DNA from: Termitomyces sp. T153
Taxonomy: Eukaryota > Basidiomycota > Agaricomycetes > Agaricales > Lyophyllaceae
DNA length: 64,000 nt
Direction: 5' to 3'
Assembly: GCA_018296165.2 (NCBI GenBank)
Contig: JACKQL020000048.1
Span: 310,001-374,000 of the forward strand
The notes below the pieces were generated by a model. It worked only from the letters and a program-made list of their open reading frames with translations, searched no databases and was not told the origin of the DNA. Of the stretch, positions 31,536 to 44,410 are shown piece by piece (the first letter of the stretch is position 1; every line of letters starts with the position of its first letter). Made by a program: the position numbers and the translations under genes.

Positions 31536-32988
31536 CTTGTCTTGGTGTGTATGTCAAACAATCACGAAACAAACCCAAGAGCAATATCTTGATTGATACT
31601 CCGCTAGTCAGGCCTCAGGCATGGCCGTTGCACTGTATCTCATCCTTCTAAAGTGCGCAAGAAACACGTGAGAAGCGACGTAACCTGAGATTTTGACTTC
31701 TGCCAGTTCGTTTCATTGGCCCCATTTGCAATAATTGACTGACTGTGGAAGTTTTAGCTCCATACATGCAATATCTGTAACGAATCCAGATGGCAGACAG
31801 AAACTCCATACGCGATAACATTCTAGGATCTGGCGTTGATGGATGCACGTGAAAGTCAAACAGATCTCTTTGATAGCTTTTGGTGTTCTTAAGATATCGA
31901 TATTCTCGTATACTATTGCTTCCCCCTGTAACCTCCCCCCCGTAACTCAGAGTGAGTGGGACAAAAAAGGTTTCTACCACAACCATCCATGTGTAATACA
32001 CCAAATTTGGTAAATGAGTGGATAGAGTATACTTAACCTGTTTCCAACTATTGATTGCGCCTGCCATACCAAAGGAGCGTTCCGAGCTTCAGACATACAA
32101 AAGACCTCAAACAAGGCTCACTTGACAAGTTCTTGATGAATATATTGTCAATTGAATTGTGGATCTACATACCGGACTTCATAGAGGAAATTATATGGTC
32201 AGCAAGGGTGTGTCGTATTCTACTTAATTATCGAAAGCAAGCCGGAAGTGAAAAGAAGAATTGAACACACGTTAAGGTCTAACTTGAGAGAGTCCATGAT
32301 TTCCATGCGCATCATAAGCAGGATGCTTGTCACTAAACAAGACAAAAATGCCTGAACCACTGGCTGCAGGACCCATGCGAAGAGGTCAGAATTGTCTTCC
32401 GCCGCACTCTATCTATTTTTGCTTTACGTTAGCCTTGCTTTACGATAGCCAAGATATTCCTCGGATCTTGAGATATGCGACGGGAAGGGAATCAGAATGT
32501 GTCAACCATGTCATGATCTTGCGCACACATGGACAAGTCAATGCTGGGTAATCGTTTGTTGATGTGTCTTCTAATAGAACCTCAACATCAATTGCGTGAT
32601 GAACTTCTGATGTTCGTATTTCTATATTTGTAACTGTAACGCCGAGAACCTAATGATCCCGTCAACGCCGGAATTATATCACCACTAATAAAGGTATATG
32701 AGCTCGACCGAACCAAATGACATGTCGAGCAAGGTCATGCGGTGCTGGCCGGTTTTGACTTTGAATGATGATCGGTCGACACAAGGAAGATCCAGGTAGC
32801 AAGCACTACCAAATTTTCTTCGGCGTTGAATCTCTGCCTCAACGTATCGATAATTCATGCAATGGAGGATTGATGCTAATAATTCTCGTTTTGGTTATGT
32901 CACCATGGATCCATGCTTTAAAAGAGGTAGGAGATGTGCTGACGATGTGACCCAATTTGCATCGCCCATCCCTTCAAGTTCTTCTCTC
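31536..32988. other. Intergenic between Ngaro element and P450 gene
   Basis: CpG content is normal. A minus-strand frame of 139 codons at 31648-32067 (starts MAGAINSWKQVKYTL) has no recognisable domain and may be chance. The promoter of the P450 gene should lie in 32600-32980; a TATA-like TATATGAGC lies at about 32694. No other gene is supported. Confidence 0.4.
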
Positions 32989-34994
32989 ATGGTTGTTGCC
33001 TCTAATGTACGTTCCTGTCCAAGGCTACCTTTTCCTTTACGCCACTTACGGACGGGTTTCAACAGGTTCTTATCCTTGTTGTCGGCATCACATTGCTCTA
33101 TTTTCTGAGTCCATTGTGGCTTCGTTTTTGGGTGAAAGGGCCTGACGGTACCGTTCTACCCCCAGGTCCTGCATTGCGCTACAGCTTTCTACGAAAATAT
33201 CCAGAGCGAACATTGCACGCCTGGGCAAAGTCTTATGGACCACTATTCTCCATTTGGATGGGGACCCAGTTATTCATCGTTATCTCTGACCCTCATATAG
33301 CTCGAGATCTCCTCGTTGTCAATGGCTCAAATTTCTCCACACGGAAGAAATACTTTATGAAGAACCAGATGATCCTCCGTGGACGCGCTATTACTGCATC
33401 TGAATATGGTGATAGATGGTCAGAATCTTCTGTTTGAAGTCATCGCTCAGTGGGGTATCTGACCTATCTGTCCAGGAGACAGCACCGAAGAATAGCGACT
33501 CAACTTCTCACGCCAAAGGCTATCCAAGGTTATGCGGATGTCATGGATTACGAAGCACACATCTTCATCCGTTCCCTTTTCGATGAAACCAAGCAAGGCC
33601 TACTTCCAATCAACCCGTCACATTACTGCGGCCGCTTTGCACTCAAGTAAGCAAATTTTGGAAAGAGAAAAATTATTGATCTCTTGTGCTCACATAAACA
33701 TATAGCAATATGCTGATCATCTCATTTGCGACACGTACAGACTCGACGTCCGACCCTCTTGTGGAAAAAGCTCTTGAACTCGCCATGGAATTTATGGACC
33801 TTACGGGTAAGTTCAATGACGGAATAGTTATCACCAACTTTCTACATCTGATACCTTCTACAGGACCATGGTCGAACGCTATCGACTTCTTTGAACCTCT
33901 GCAGCTGATACCTTCAAAAATGCGTAGCCGAGGGCGCAAGTTGCACCAGGGGCTCGTGGACGTGTATGGTACCATGATCAATCGTGTTCAAGATAGAATG
34001 GACAATGGAGAAGATGTGCCTGACTGCCTGGTGAAGACTCTACTCCAGACGCGAGAAGGAGAAAACCTGGATTGGGAAGACCTCTGCATGCTATCCGCAG
34101 TTTTCACACTTGGTGGAGTTCACTCGGTTAGTCAAAATTTATCGCGTAAGGCTGCTTGATTCTTACATTCCATTTTTTTAGACGTCTGGGCTGATTCAGT
34201 GGTTCCTCGCCCTCATCCCTTCTCATCCTGAGGTTCAAGCTCGTGCTCATCAAGAATTAGACCGTGTCGTTGGACGTGATCGCTGGCCCACCGCCGAGGA
34301 TGAGGCAAGTCTTCCTTACATTCGCGCGGTTATCAAAGAAGTACGTACCAGTATATATCACTCTTCAGTGCCAAAAATTTCTACTAAAATGTGTTAGGTC
34401 CAACGAGTACATGCTCCTTTTTGGATGGCCACGCCACATTGTTCAAGTGAAGACTTCGTGTACAAAGGAATGTTTATTCCAAAAGAAACTGTTGTTGTTC
34501 TGAATTGCTTCACTTTGCATCATAACGAGGAGCGCTATCCTGATCCGTAAGCTGTGGTGTGAAATACTGACTTTAGTTTGATGCTGATGTTTGCTTCTTG
34601 CTCAGGTATACATTCAACCCTGATAGGTTTCTGGGAGATCACCTCAGCTGTGGCGAATCAGCCAAGCTAGCCAACGTGATGGAACGTGATCATTGGACCT
34701 TTGGCGCTGGGTAATCTCTGGGCAGTTTCAAGATGGCAAATCTCATTAACCTAAATTCTTAGGCGACGAATTTGTCCTGGCCTGCCCGCTGCCGAACGAG
34801 AACTTTGGCTTGCCATCTCGCGCCTCCTCTGGGCCTTTTCTTTCCAGAGCATACTTGATGAGCCAATATCTCTGGAAGAGTATGAAGGGTTGTCTGGGCG
34901 TACTCCTCTCCCGTTTCGTTTGAAACTCAACCCTCGGATTGAAAAACTTCAGGAGTTTCTCCAGAGTAGAGAGGAAATCACAATGAAATTCTAG
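32989..34994 (+). CDS. Cytochrome P450 monooxygenase (eight exons)
   Basis: Exons 32989-33006, 33066-33418, 33476-33646, 33706-34126, 34182-34340, 34398-34546, 34606-34710 and 34763-34994 join in frame to about 535 residues, a normal P450 length. An N-terminal membrane anchor (VLILVVGITLLYFLSPLWL) is followed by LPPGPALRY. Helix I reads FTLGGVHSTSGLIQW, where the usual acidic residue before the threonine is replaced by H-S. The ExxR motif is IKEVQRVHAPFW, split by intron 5. PDRF and the haem loop FGAGRRICPG carry the haem-binding Cys. The enzyme would sit in the ER membrane and oxidise a lipophilic substrate with a reductase partner. Related E-class group I fungal P450s act in secondary metabolism or xenobiotic turnover; the substrate cannot be told from sequence. 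It looks intact. Confidence 0.9.
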
Positions 34995-37763
34995 ATCATT
35001 CTACATGAACTAATTATAACTTCCGAATTAGACCTTCAAGGACTGTCTGGCTTTTACTTTCGACCCTTCGATGATGATACTTGTTTTTACAAAACCAATG
35101 TTAGAAGCTCAAGTCGCGACGATCACGCGTGGGCACGAGAGAGGAGACGTGAGTGGAATACTCAGGGAAATCCACTTCGACGTCTCTGCTCCGGATGAGT
35201 TGTCAGATCAATGAAGGAGTCTCCACTGAGGTGATTCAGTCAATAGATTGTCGCGTACTAGCCAGAATTCGAATTAGTAATTTGAATGTAGTTCATCAGC
35301 CTAACTTCAATATTAATTACTTCTTCAAAGTGAGTTTCTTGAGAAACATTGATCAGAAAATATTATATGATTTATAACATGTTTTTCTCGACGTAAACGC
35401 GAGTTCCAAGGGTAAGGAGCATCTTCTGAGGCCTCTGCGTGGCCAAGCATTCATACCCACAGATCATCAAGAACTCCAACAGCCGTGTTCGGCTCAGTGC
35501 CATTGTTTGCTGGATGCCGAGTCAGGAACAGTAAGACCTGAGGTTTCATTTCAGTCGTTCTTGCATGCAACGGTTTTGTATTTCCTCTTCTGTACAATGG
35601 TCTTGCACTCTTACCACTAGTATTGTCAGGAGAGTGTAGAATCGCTCGTTCATCGCTTTCCAACAATCTGATACCCTCCACAGAGTAGTCACTGTTTTTA
35701 TTCAGTTCAATTCTTTATGCATCACTACTCTAATATTAAAGTAAGGTTCATCTACAGTTGTCACTCAATGAGTCTCTATTTCATCACCCACTGCAGATCT
35801 CAGTACTAGATTTTTATTTGCTTAATCATATTTTTCATCATGCACTAATACTCCTTACCTCGTCATTGAACTCTGTTCTTCATGACCCAACATGCAGAGA
35901 GTCCTCAGAACGTTGACTCCCAATCACAGCTTGAGCACAATGCACATCTTTCAAGAGAACCTGATGATGTCAATCACAAGACCTGTTATGCCTAGTGTTC
36001 CAGGGGATCTGAGAGCAGGGGTCCCTAATTGGGGGGATTGTGTTGGGTCAGGGTACTAGCTTAGGGGGGCAGGGGTCTACTCCAGGGTCACTTAGTGATC
36101 AGGTTGGACTATAGGTCTCTGCCTCTGGGAAAGTTCCTTAGAATATGTGCCATACAAGGGGGATGATGAGAATCAGCTGGCAGTGGACAATTTTCCTGCC
36201 CCTGTCCTCCCCTCCCATAAACTTCTGCTGTGCACTGCCATCAAACCTTAATGGCTGGTTTCCTGGCCATCATTGACTGGCTTTGGGCTTATTTTTCATT
36301 GGTTTCAAGCAATAGTTCATACTTTTCTGAGGTGTACCCTACATCTACAGTTTTTGATATTTTATTGGCTCACAATTTTCAGCCTATTTTGGTTGTATCA
36401 TATATATTTCATTCTTTTTCCTCTGCTTGTCTTGTTCTCAAGACCAGCATATCAAAACACAGCAGATACAAGATATCAGTAAATCAGCAACTGAGTGCAA
36501 CATCAAGCATAGAGCATAAAGGGGTGGGCACATGGAGTCAATCCAGGTATCAAGATGGTCCTGGAAATGAGGGAAAGAATGTGCAAAAAGAACTGAGGTG
36601 AACCAAGCACTCCTTCTCAAGATATGACCCAATGGCCCCCGATGACATCCACCTCTCCTGCTCAAACACATCTCAACCAGCATTAAACCTTCTCAATTCC
36701 TTCCAACAAGGAAAGAACCTTCAATAGCAGAAAAAAAGGTTCCAAAGCAGTCCAGAAATAGGTCCAGAAGTCAAAGGAAAGCAGATATATGAGTAAACAG
36801 CCAGCTCCACTGTAACAGTTGGTTGTGGGTAAGCCTCAGTCCCCAGTCCCAAGTGCATATGACCCAATGCTGTAGTGGAAAGGGTGACTGCACACAATGG
36901 TAAGAACAAAGACTCTAGGGGATGGCTGTGCTACTAAGTCCAAAATTAGGTCAGAGGGCCCAGTCCATTGTAACACTCCAATGAATTTGTGTTGTCCTTA
37001 GTAGAAGAGATATGGCATATACTATTTGTCAGATCCTCCAGGTTCAGTCAACCCTTCATAAAGTATTACTTGCATTCCAAGTAATCTACCAGGGCCCCAC
37101 TGCTCATCAATTGTACTATTGCCAGTGAGAGAACAATATGACAACTTACATCACCAAGGGTAAACTAACAACCCACAAATATTACTTCAGTGCCACCCTT
37201 GAGCAAGCTGTAGCAAAGTTAAACATCCTAGATATAAAAATGATGACTAAAATATCAAAACAAAACAAGTTCTTCAGATATGTGCTCACTCTATGATTGC
37301 AAAACAAGGGTTGTCTGCACCCTCAAGTCCGCAGCTATCTTCTAAAAAATGGCAACATTACTAACAATCACACTTGGCTGCGAAGGAGAATCTCATCGCG
37401 GATCAATCTATTGGAAGTTTGGCATGGCTGACTGATGGTACTATTCCTGCCCAGTAGTGCATGACACCAGGAAGAAAAAGTGAGCATGGACTATGTCGGC
37501 ACGAGCAGTCAACTTCTGTCTAATTTACGAGGCTCCCCGCTCTGAACGATCAAGCGAACAAACCAGGACAACAAATAGTTCTTTGCTTGCGCTCGCGATC
37601 GGGTGGTACCGAACAACCAGACCACAATACCAAGATACCTCAGACACCGTCACTCATGGACAGTATGGTCAAACTTTGCTTATTGATAGATTACATCTAC
37701 ATGATACAACATTGCGTTTCAAATTCAATAGCAGATCGATACCTTACTCTGTGACTTCTCCTA
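34995..37763. other. Intergenic; mixed unique DNA and a CpG-poor relic
   Basis: 34995-35700 has normal CpG and no recognisable gene. From about 35700 to 37320 CpG is nearly absent, as in the transposon nests. Near 36022-36041 AATTGGGGGGAT is followed by TGTGTTGGGTCAGG, which looks like a polypurine tract next to the start of an LTR; a second LTR edge was not found. 37320-37763 returns to normal CpG and holds the 3' flank of the GH15 gene. Confidence 0.4.
36022..36351 (+). mobile_element. Possible LTR relic with polypurine tract
   Basis: A purine run (TTGGGGGGA) stands directly before TGTGTTGGG, as at the 3' end of LTR retrotransposons. A possible LTR end (CTACA) is at about 36351. No partner LTR or target duplication was seen, so this rests on the local pattern and the CpG-poor surroundings. 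Confidence 0.3.
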
Positions 37764-40700
37764 CTAGTCGTGCCGCTTGACTTTTTCTAGCGTCCTCGAG
37801 AGATTGTATGCCGCAGATATGAGTGTGACGTGGCTATATAGAGGTCAGTAAATGCCAGCACTACTTAAAAAGATGCGAAATCATCATACGTGAATCCTTG
37901 CACCGCATTACCCAGACTACCTATCTTGTCAGACTTTCGAAGTAGACAAGTAAGAGAGAACATACGCTTCACCCGCATCCGAAATCTCTTCCGTACAAAG
38001 CCCAACATGGTTGAGGTACATCAAAAAGTCCTGTATTCAACCCTTCATCAGCGACATGCTCTTACCCTCTCTAACAACCAACCCACCTCGAACATCGACA
38101 CAGAACGCGCGAGAAGTGCCTTATCGTACTCACCAGCGCGAGTTAGCGCTTCGACGCACCTATGTCCCAAAGCCCAAATCAGGATACGATGGCGAAATGA
38201 TGAATGACAAAAACGAACGCACCAGAGCGTACAAAGACAGAATGTCCCCTCTTCCCCACCAACACCGTCTTCTGATTTGGTCACGTCGTACCGATAGACG
38301 AGGTTCTATGCGCCCAGCCAGACTCGAATGTTATACAAGAACAGGGGAAACCAAAGACGTACGTTAGAAGTCAACCCTCCTCTCTCGGGAGACTTCAAAA
38401 TCTGTTTCAACGAGCTGATGAACCGCGGGTCGGACTACACACGTATCCCATCAGCTCTCAGTAGACTGTAAGGTACAACAGAGAAAAATGGAACAAAGAA
38501 AGACAGAAAATGTGAAAGAAAGATGGAAGGAAAAAGATAACCGGAAAAAACGACCACCCGAGCTCACCCCGTGCATGAAAAACACAAGCGGCATGATCAA
38601 TACCGCAGAATCAAGAACATCCGTATCCTCATAGCTCTGCCCAAAGAACTGGCCCTCTCTGTTCCACGCCTTGTTCATGATCTCTTCATACAGCTCGTCG
38701 CGCGCGGCGAGCCAGCGGGCGCGATTTGGGCATGGGAGGGAGCGTTTGTCGGCGAGGCGAAGACCTTTGGGGGTGGGTTGTGAGGGTGCGAGGGGTGGCA
38801 GGGGAGGGGAGGAGAGCGAGAAGGGAGTCAGTGGGAAAGGGGAGAGCTAGAAAGAGAAGGCACACCTCGGTCAATAGCGACCCTTTGATAATGCAGGTTC
38901 AGGCATGAGTTGGATCGTGATGGGGGAAGGAAGCGTACCATAACATGATCTAAAAGGTATCAGTAAAGCCAGGTATTTTGCGAAGCACACTTACCAACCT
39001 TGGAATAAGTGAAATGTCTCTTCTTGTTTCGGACTTCCCTATCACGGTAAAATTGATATTGAGTTTAGAAACGTGTTTTGGGTGCACAAGTACACTCACC
39101 ATATCGACCTACCGGCATCGAGGAATGAATGAGCTCAAACCTAAAATGTGCTCGCTACTCACAAGTCCGGCTCTTTATAATTCGCCACCACGTCTATGAT
39201 GAGCCGTCAGCCCTGTCTACCTACAAATGATATTGCATTGAACGCTTACAATCCACTCTACAAACAAATATCACGCCATCACTCTCTCATTCAACGGAAT
39301 TCAAAGACAGACATAGACTCACAATTCACGAACGAGAACCCTGCACACACAAGCATCAGCGCCTAGCATATATTGGGGTATTCAGGCGCAGACGCACCAA
39401 TCATCATAGCTCTATACATCAGAATGACGGGTTGATTGTGATGAGATAACGGGAGTGAACTTACGAGCGGTTTTCCGAACTGAAGCAGAAACATTATTTG
39501 TTGTGAATAAATGTAGATATTACTGGAGCTCGAACACATGCACAGACGAACCTTTTGTCCAAGGTAGATACAATCCATCCTACGTGGCATCGTATATTGT
39601 GAACCATTATCTGAGTTAGTAAAAAAAAAGGGAGGGACGTACAATTCTCCATATATATCCTATATATGATCCAGCCGAATAACAAGTGTCAGCGGGTTAG
39701 TTTGAAGGGGAAAGAGAAGGAGAGGGAAGAAGATACAAAAGAGGAGACACAGACCAATTGCACATGATCAGCCGCCCCATTCCCAATACGAACGGGTTTA
39801 GACCCTTTATGACCATCGAGGTGTAGTAGTTCTATTTCCTCTAAATCCTTTCCGCCTGTTCGCGTGAATCCCAGAGATAGGCAAGTCAGTACATATTATA
39901 TTGGGATATCAAAGGGAAGATGGAAGTTCAGGGACTATACTCACCGTGTATGGTATACATAATCTGCAAACTTCCGTCCGGGTTTTTGTGGCGCAGGCGC
40001 TCGAATATAAATTCCATGTATGCTGTTTAAAGGCGGGTAAAGTAAGTGCATGTATGCAGGCAAAAGACTGAGATGAAGACCAACCATTAGCTTCCTGTGT
40101 AAATCCAAGCCGAATGAGTGCATAGAGTGTGAATGATGAGTCGCGGATCCAGGAAGCGCTATTCGATGAGTGGCAATGGTGAGGATTGGGTTTTGGCTGG
40201 TATTAATGCACATACCGGTAATCCCTATAACGAATCGACGTTGTTAGGTATTATATGAAAATGGGAGTGGAACTGATGAGAAGATACTCACCAATTGCGC
40301 GTCCCGCCAATAAACTCGGGAAGGGAGAACGTCGGGCTGGCGACCACAGCACCTACTCACGATGAGCCCGAGAAGACGATCTAGGCTGAGCAGACAAACC
40401 CACCAGTCGGCTCATAAATCAATAGCTTGAGTGCAAGCGCACTGCGATGCACAGCTTCCTTCCATGAACCCGTGTATGTCGACTGGCGTATCCATTCGTA
40501 CCAATAGCGGTTCGTGATCTATCACCAGGTCGGTCAATGGCATCATCACCACAAAGCAAAACCAAAAACAAACTGTGAGCAAACTATGTAAAAGCTCCTT
40601 TGTCAGGAACAGATCGTGAACCGTGCGCGGTTTGACTCCAAGCGGGCCTAGTAGCGTCAACTTCCTCTCCAGCTCAGCTTTCGTTCCCGTCCTTGTAGCA

Positions 40701-41626
40701 CTCGCCGTCATTGGTGCCTCATGCTCGGGCGGCGTGCGCAAGACGAAGGTCACGGCCTGTCCCTCAGAAAGCTGTATCGCAGAGTATGCAGCAAGACCTT
40801 TGTGTCCTTTAGACGTCAGATCGAGCGTGCCGAGCTCGATGGACGGAACGCACGCTGCGTCTAATGTGCTTTCGGTTATATAACGGAGGTCTAGGACAAA
40901 GCCTGAGCTGCTCGTAAAGACGACTTTGTTCTGATAGTTCTGTGTCGGCGTGCCTGGCTGTAGATCAAGAGGAGGTATAGAAGTGTCTGGTACAATCTCG
41001 GTGGAATGGGTGTCCTGCGCGTAGTTGAACGCAGGCGCGCACTGCATCATGAGGGGCATAGTGCCACGGATGCATTCGACGCGGCGGATGAGCCACGGAA
41101 GGAGCGGTTTTGTGGCGGAGGCAGACGAGCTTGGACGAGGAAGGAAGTCAGTTATGCTCGCGACACCCAGTTCGTTCATGAATTTTGTTTGCAGGACCTG
41201 CGCAGACAAACGTGATTTCTTATAACAATTAGAATAGACAGGTATACATACATTAGAACTTGGCAAATAATTCTGCTTCACCGTGAACGGGACAGTAGGC
41301 ATGATCGAAAAATGTCCTCCCTTATCCTTGTCGAGTATCCGCGCGAACACAGACGGGGAGTCGAAATTTGGTACACAGTAACTCTCGACTTTCCCCCGAT
41401 GGGCGTAGGTAAGCTGTCCTTTGACAGAAACATACGTGAAAGGTACTCACTGGATCCGTCAATCGAGACAAGCGCCGCAGTACGTAGGTTGCCAATTCTA
41501 AGTCACGATAATATTCACATCCATGTCAGTAATTACATTCGACCTCGACATTGAGACCATGTCTCACAAAGCATGGTCTGCGAGCGGAATATAATCTCTA
41601 TCCTTGCTAGGTTGATAGTAATTCAT
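37764..41626 (-). CDS. Glycoside hydrolase family 15 protein (glucoamylase/trehalase-like), many short exons
   Basis: Start ATG is at 41626-41624 ([20 protein letters not shown]), stop TAG at 37766-37764. The first segments give [19 protein letters not shown] and [20 protein letters not shown], the N-terminal beta-domain of bacterial-type GH15 enzymes. The catalytic (alpha/alpha)6 domain follows: [56 protein letters not shown] (the Glu is the likely general acid), [28 protein letters not shown] and [19 protein letters not shown] (likely general base in EEGTF). About 20 exons, several under 20 nt (for example GTCGATATG near 39100), are split by 50-70 nt introns; one junction near 39170-39300 did not fit perfectly. 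It hydrolyses alpha-glucosidic bonds; no secretion signal is evident, so an intracellular glucan or trehalose substrate is likely. Confidence 0.88.
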
Positions 41627-42231
41627 CACACTCCGTCGATGTGCACCAGCAAATGCGAACGCAGAGTTACAACGAAGAAAGAAGAAGGAATATGAAGGTG
41701 ATAGTCGTAGACGTTGTCGAAGGTGTCCAACTCGAAGCGCTTGTCTCATTTCGGAGTTCCCCTGGACCTTTGCAGCATGCTGGCACCAGGTCAGGTATAT
41801 CTATGACGACAGTCACGTGTTCTGCGCGTTTGTCGACGCGTCGGTCATGGCCGAAGATTGTCCCTGATCGAATCGATCTTATTTTGATGAACGGAATTAA
41901 TCTGATTCCCTCGCAAAAATGAGGAATGGATCGTGTACTAATAATGATCTGCAGGCGTCTCTGAATCTCTGGAATGAATTGGCGGTGTTTGAGCGACGTT
42001 AATGTCGCCTTTATGCAGAGAACTTTAAGTGAGGGAACAGATTCTCAACAGTATGTCGTAAGGAGTATTTTTGGCACACTATTAGGACACGGAGGCGCAA
42101 CGTCTGTTTTATGGTTTTCGAGGATCCGTAAAGCTACGTATATAAGTGATTGTCATGACAAAACCAGCCACGAAAACACGCTACCAATCTAGTTCTATCA
42201 GTTTTCCCTTCTGTAGTCAAATTCAAGTATG
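41627..42231. other. Intergenic between GH15 and F-box genes
   Basis: Both neighbours lie on the minus strand, so this holds the GH15 promoter and the 3' end of the F-box gene. Short open frames here show no domains. Confidence 0.4.
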
Positions 42232-43890
42232 TTATGCATAAGGAAGAGCAAATAGATACCCATGTGCATGAGATAGATATACAACGCCATATCTATCTTC
42301 GATGGCCACCGCATAGACTTCTTTTAAGTCGATGTAACGGGGAACGTCAAGAGTACGAACATGGATAGCTGGCGGGCTTGAGTCCCGTTGCAGGAGACAT
42401 AGCTGGGGGTCTTGGTCCGCATGTTGCAAAATGAGAACTGAATATATCCCGGAATGACTTGAAGCCACCAGCCAAGGCGCAGAATAGTCATAATGGTGAG
42501 ATCCGATCTTTCCCTCAATATTGATAGTCCCACCATACTTGGTACTTTGAATGTTGCGAGTACCTAACTGCTCGATAGGCCAGAAGGATGCGTAGGTAAG
42601 CCCAGCGTGGAGTTCCGGGTACACAACATGAAGAGCATGATATCCAACCCGCGATAGCTTCAGTTCTACTGTCTCTCTGTCGAATCCCCGAGTGTGATTG
42701 GACACAACCATTTGTGCGGCATGCACAATATTAGCGCCGATTTCCGTCGCGATTTCCGTCCAACTGAGGTTTTCCTCTGAGGAGAGTTTCTCGACTGGAC
42801 AGAAATGAATATCGTATGTTTCATAACCTGTATCGTCATTATTCCAGGCAGATATGATAAAAAGTCTTCTGTCAACGACTGATAAAGAAATGGACCGATC
42901 ATCCTATGGAATCAAGAATCAACTCTCGAACTTCTGTATAAGATCATGACTTTACCGTCAGATATGAAGATGTGATTGGGACATCAACGGAAAACTTTCG
43001 GGTGAAGTTGATGATATGTATGAAAGATCTCCCTTCGTCGACATCGCAGAGGAGACCGACGAGGTCCGGAGCAACAAACAAAGGTCCGTGCAGGTATTGA
43101 GATGGCGGAGTTGAATGAAAGACTTCTCGAATACTAATAGTCTTTCCTCCCTCACAGTAATCAATGGAGATGACTTTCAATGATATTCTGAAACAAGACT
43201 AATGAGTGACAACATCTTTCGGAAGCCTTCCACACCCACGTATCCCCCCATATATCCAGATCTGCAGCTAGAACTGCAATTAAGTGGCGTCCAGAATCAT
43301 CGAAATGTGCACGACGTCGGATTTTACCCACATGAATCCTTTGTAGGGGCATCTGACCTTCGCTATCACAGACAAGAATCTGTTTATGTTCTTTGAGATA
43401 CAACACGACAAGAGACGTCGCTGGGATAGCGGCAAGGATGGCTGCGGGTTCTCCATTTTCTACATATGAATATTGAGCTGTTCTAACCGATCGCGCCATG
43501 TAAGGTTTTGCTCGGCCCCAGTTGTGTTCTAGTTTATTGGTATGACGAGCTACACGCCTAAGTTCACTGACAGTCATTTCGGAAAGATCAGTGCCGATAG
43601 GACAAGCCAAGTTTCGAATCCTCCCGGTTCGTTCCAATACATTTATCCAGAGAGACTTTGAATCCGCAAGGTGTCGGAGGGAAGAACAAGTCTTGTAGAG
43701 GTTAGTTCGCATTGGGTTTAGGGTCAAGAAAGCTCAGGAAGGTATTTACAGAAACAAAGGAAAGGACATGAGGTAGTTCAAGGTGGGAACAGATCCTGAT
43801 CAAAATGTCGGGAGGAGTATCGTGAAGCATGACCATTGAAAGAGAAGTTGTTCGAAATGCCCGATAATGGGCGGCCCGGCTGATATACAT
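42232..43890 (-). CDS. F-box protein (substrate adaptor of SCF ubiquitin ligase)
   Basis: The minus-strand frame from 43890 has MVMLHDTPPDILIRICSHLE and LPHVLSFVS at about 43836-43745, a typical fungal F-box (L-P-x-D-I-L-x-x-I). It splices over 43690-43745 into TCSSLRHLADSKSLWINVLE, and further exons continue to the stop at 42232 (end FALPYA). Later exons contain GHLIAVLAADLDIWG-like text, VFHSTPPSQYLHGPLF and SKYGGTINIEGKIG, reading as a beta-propeller-like C-terminal part of 300 or more residues. The real start may be the second or third Met (43836 or 43830), which puts the F-box at the N-terminus. F-box proteins bring targets to Skp1-Cul1; the target is unknown. Large families of such proteins are usual in mushrooms. 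Confidence 0.8.
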
Positions 43891-44410
43891 AAGATAAGAT
43901 TAGATGTCGTGCGCACACTTCCACCGCTGCAAACCTTGTTTATTTTCGATCATTCAAGTTTAATTGGTGGAGTGCCCTGCACTGTCTTCAGTGCTGGCCC
44001 GCTACCCTATGCCGATCCTGAAACCTGCTGTGCTCTGCCCACTCCTCGCTAATGAGCCATTACTGTAAGACACTGTTTTACTCAGATTCAAGTGCAAAAT
44101 CCCAGTCCCTTGTCAATACTTCATTTCATCCTAGAGAAGACTATTTCGTTCAGGAACCGTTGCTACTGCGAGTGCAAAATCTGATTTATGGAGAAAATGG
44201 AGAATCAGGCTGACATGACGAAGGCAAGAGTACGCATTTCGTGCTGCACCAAGAATAAGTGCACGTGGGTGCTACTACCATCAAAACGGCGGTGATTCGG
44301 GGAGCCTCTAAGCGCGCTTCGATCAAACTTCAAACAGTGTAGCTAGTTTGTGCCATTCTCCGCGAGTTGACAACATCTCCAAATCAATCACCTTTCAGCA
44401 ATTTGCAGTA
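43891..44410. other. Divergent intergenic region (F-box gene / FAD oxidase)
   Basis: The two flanking genes point away from each other, so this stretch should carry both promoters. No coding region is supported; the phrase GAGTGCAAAATC occurs in two similar forms near 44090 and 44170. Confidence 0.4.

Noticed and set aside
31648..32067. 139-codon minus-strand frame next to the Ngaro element
   Set aside because: No recognisable domain, and length is within chance for this region; not listed as a gene.
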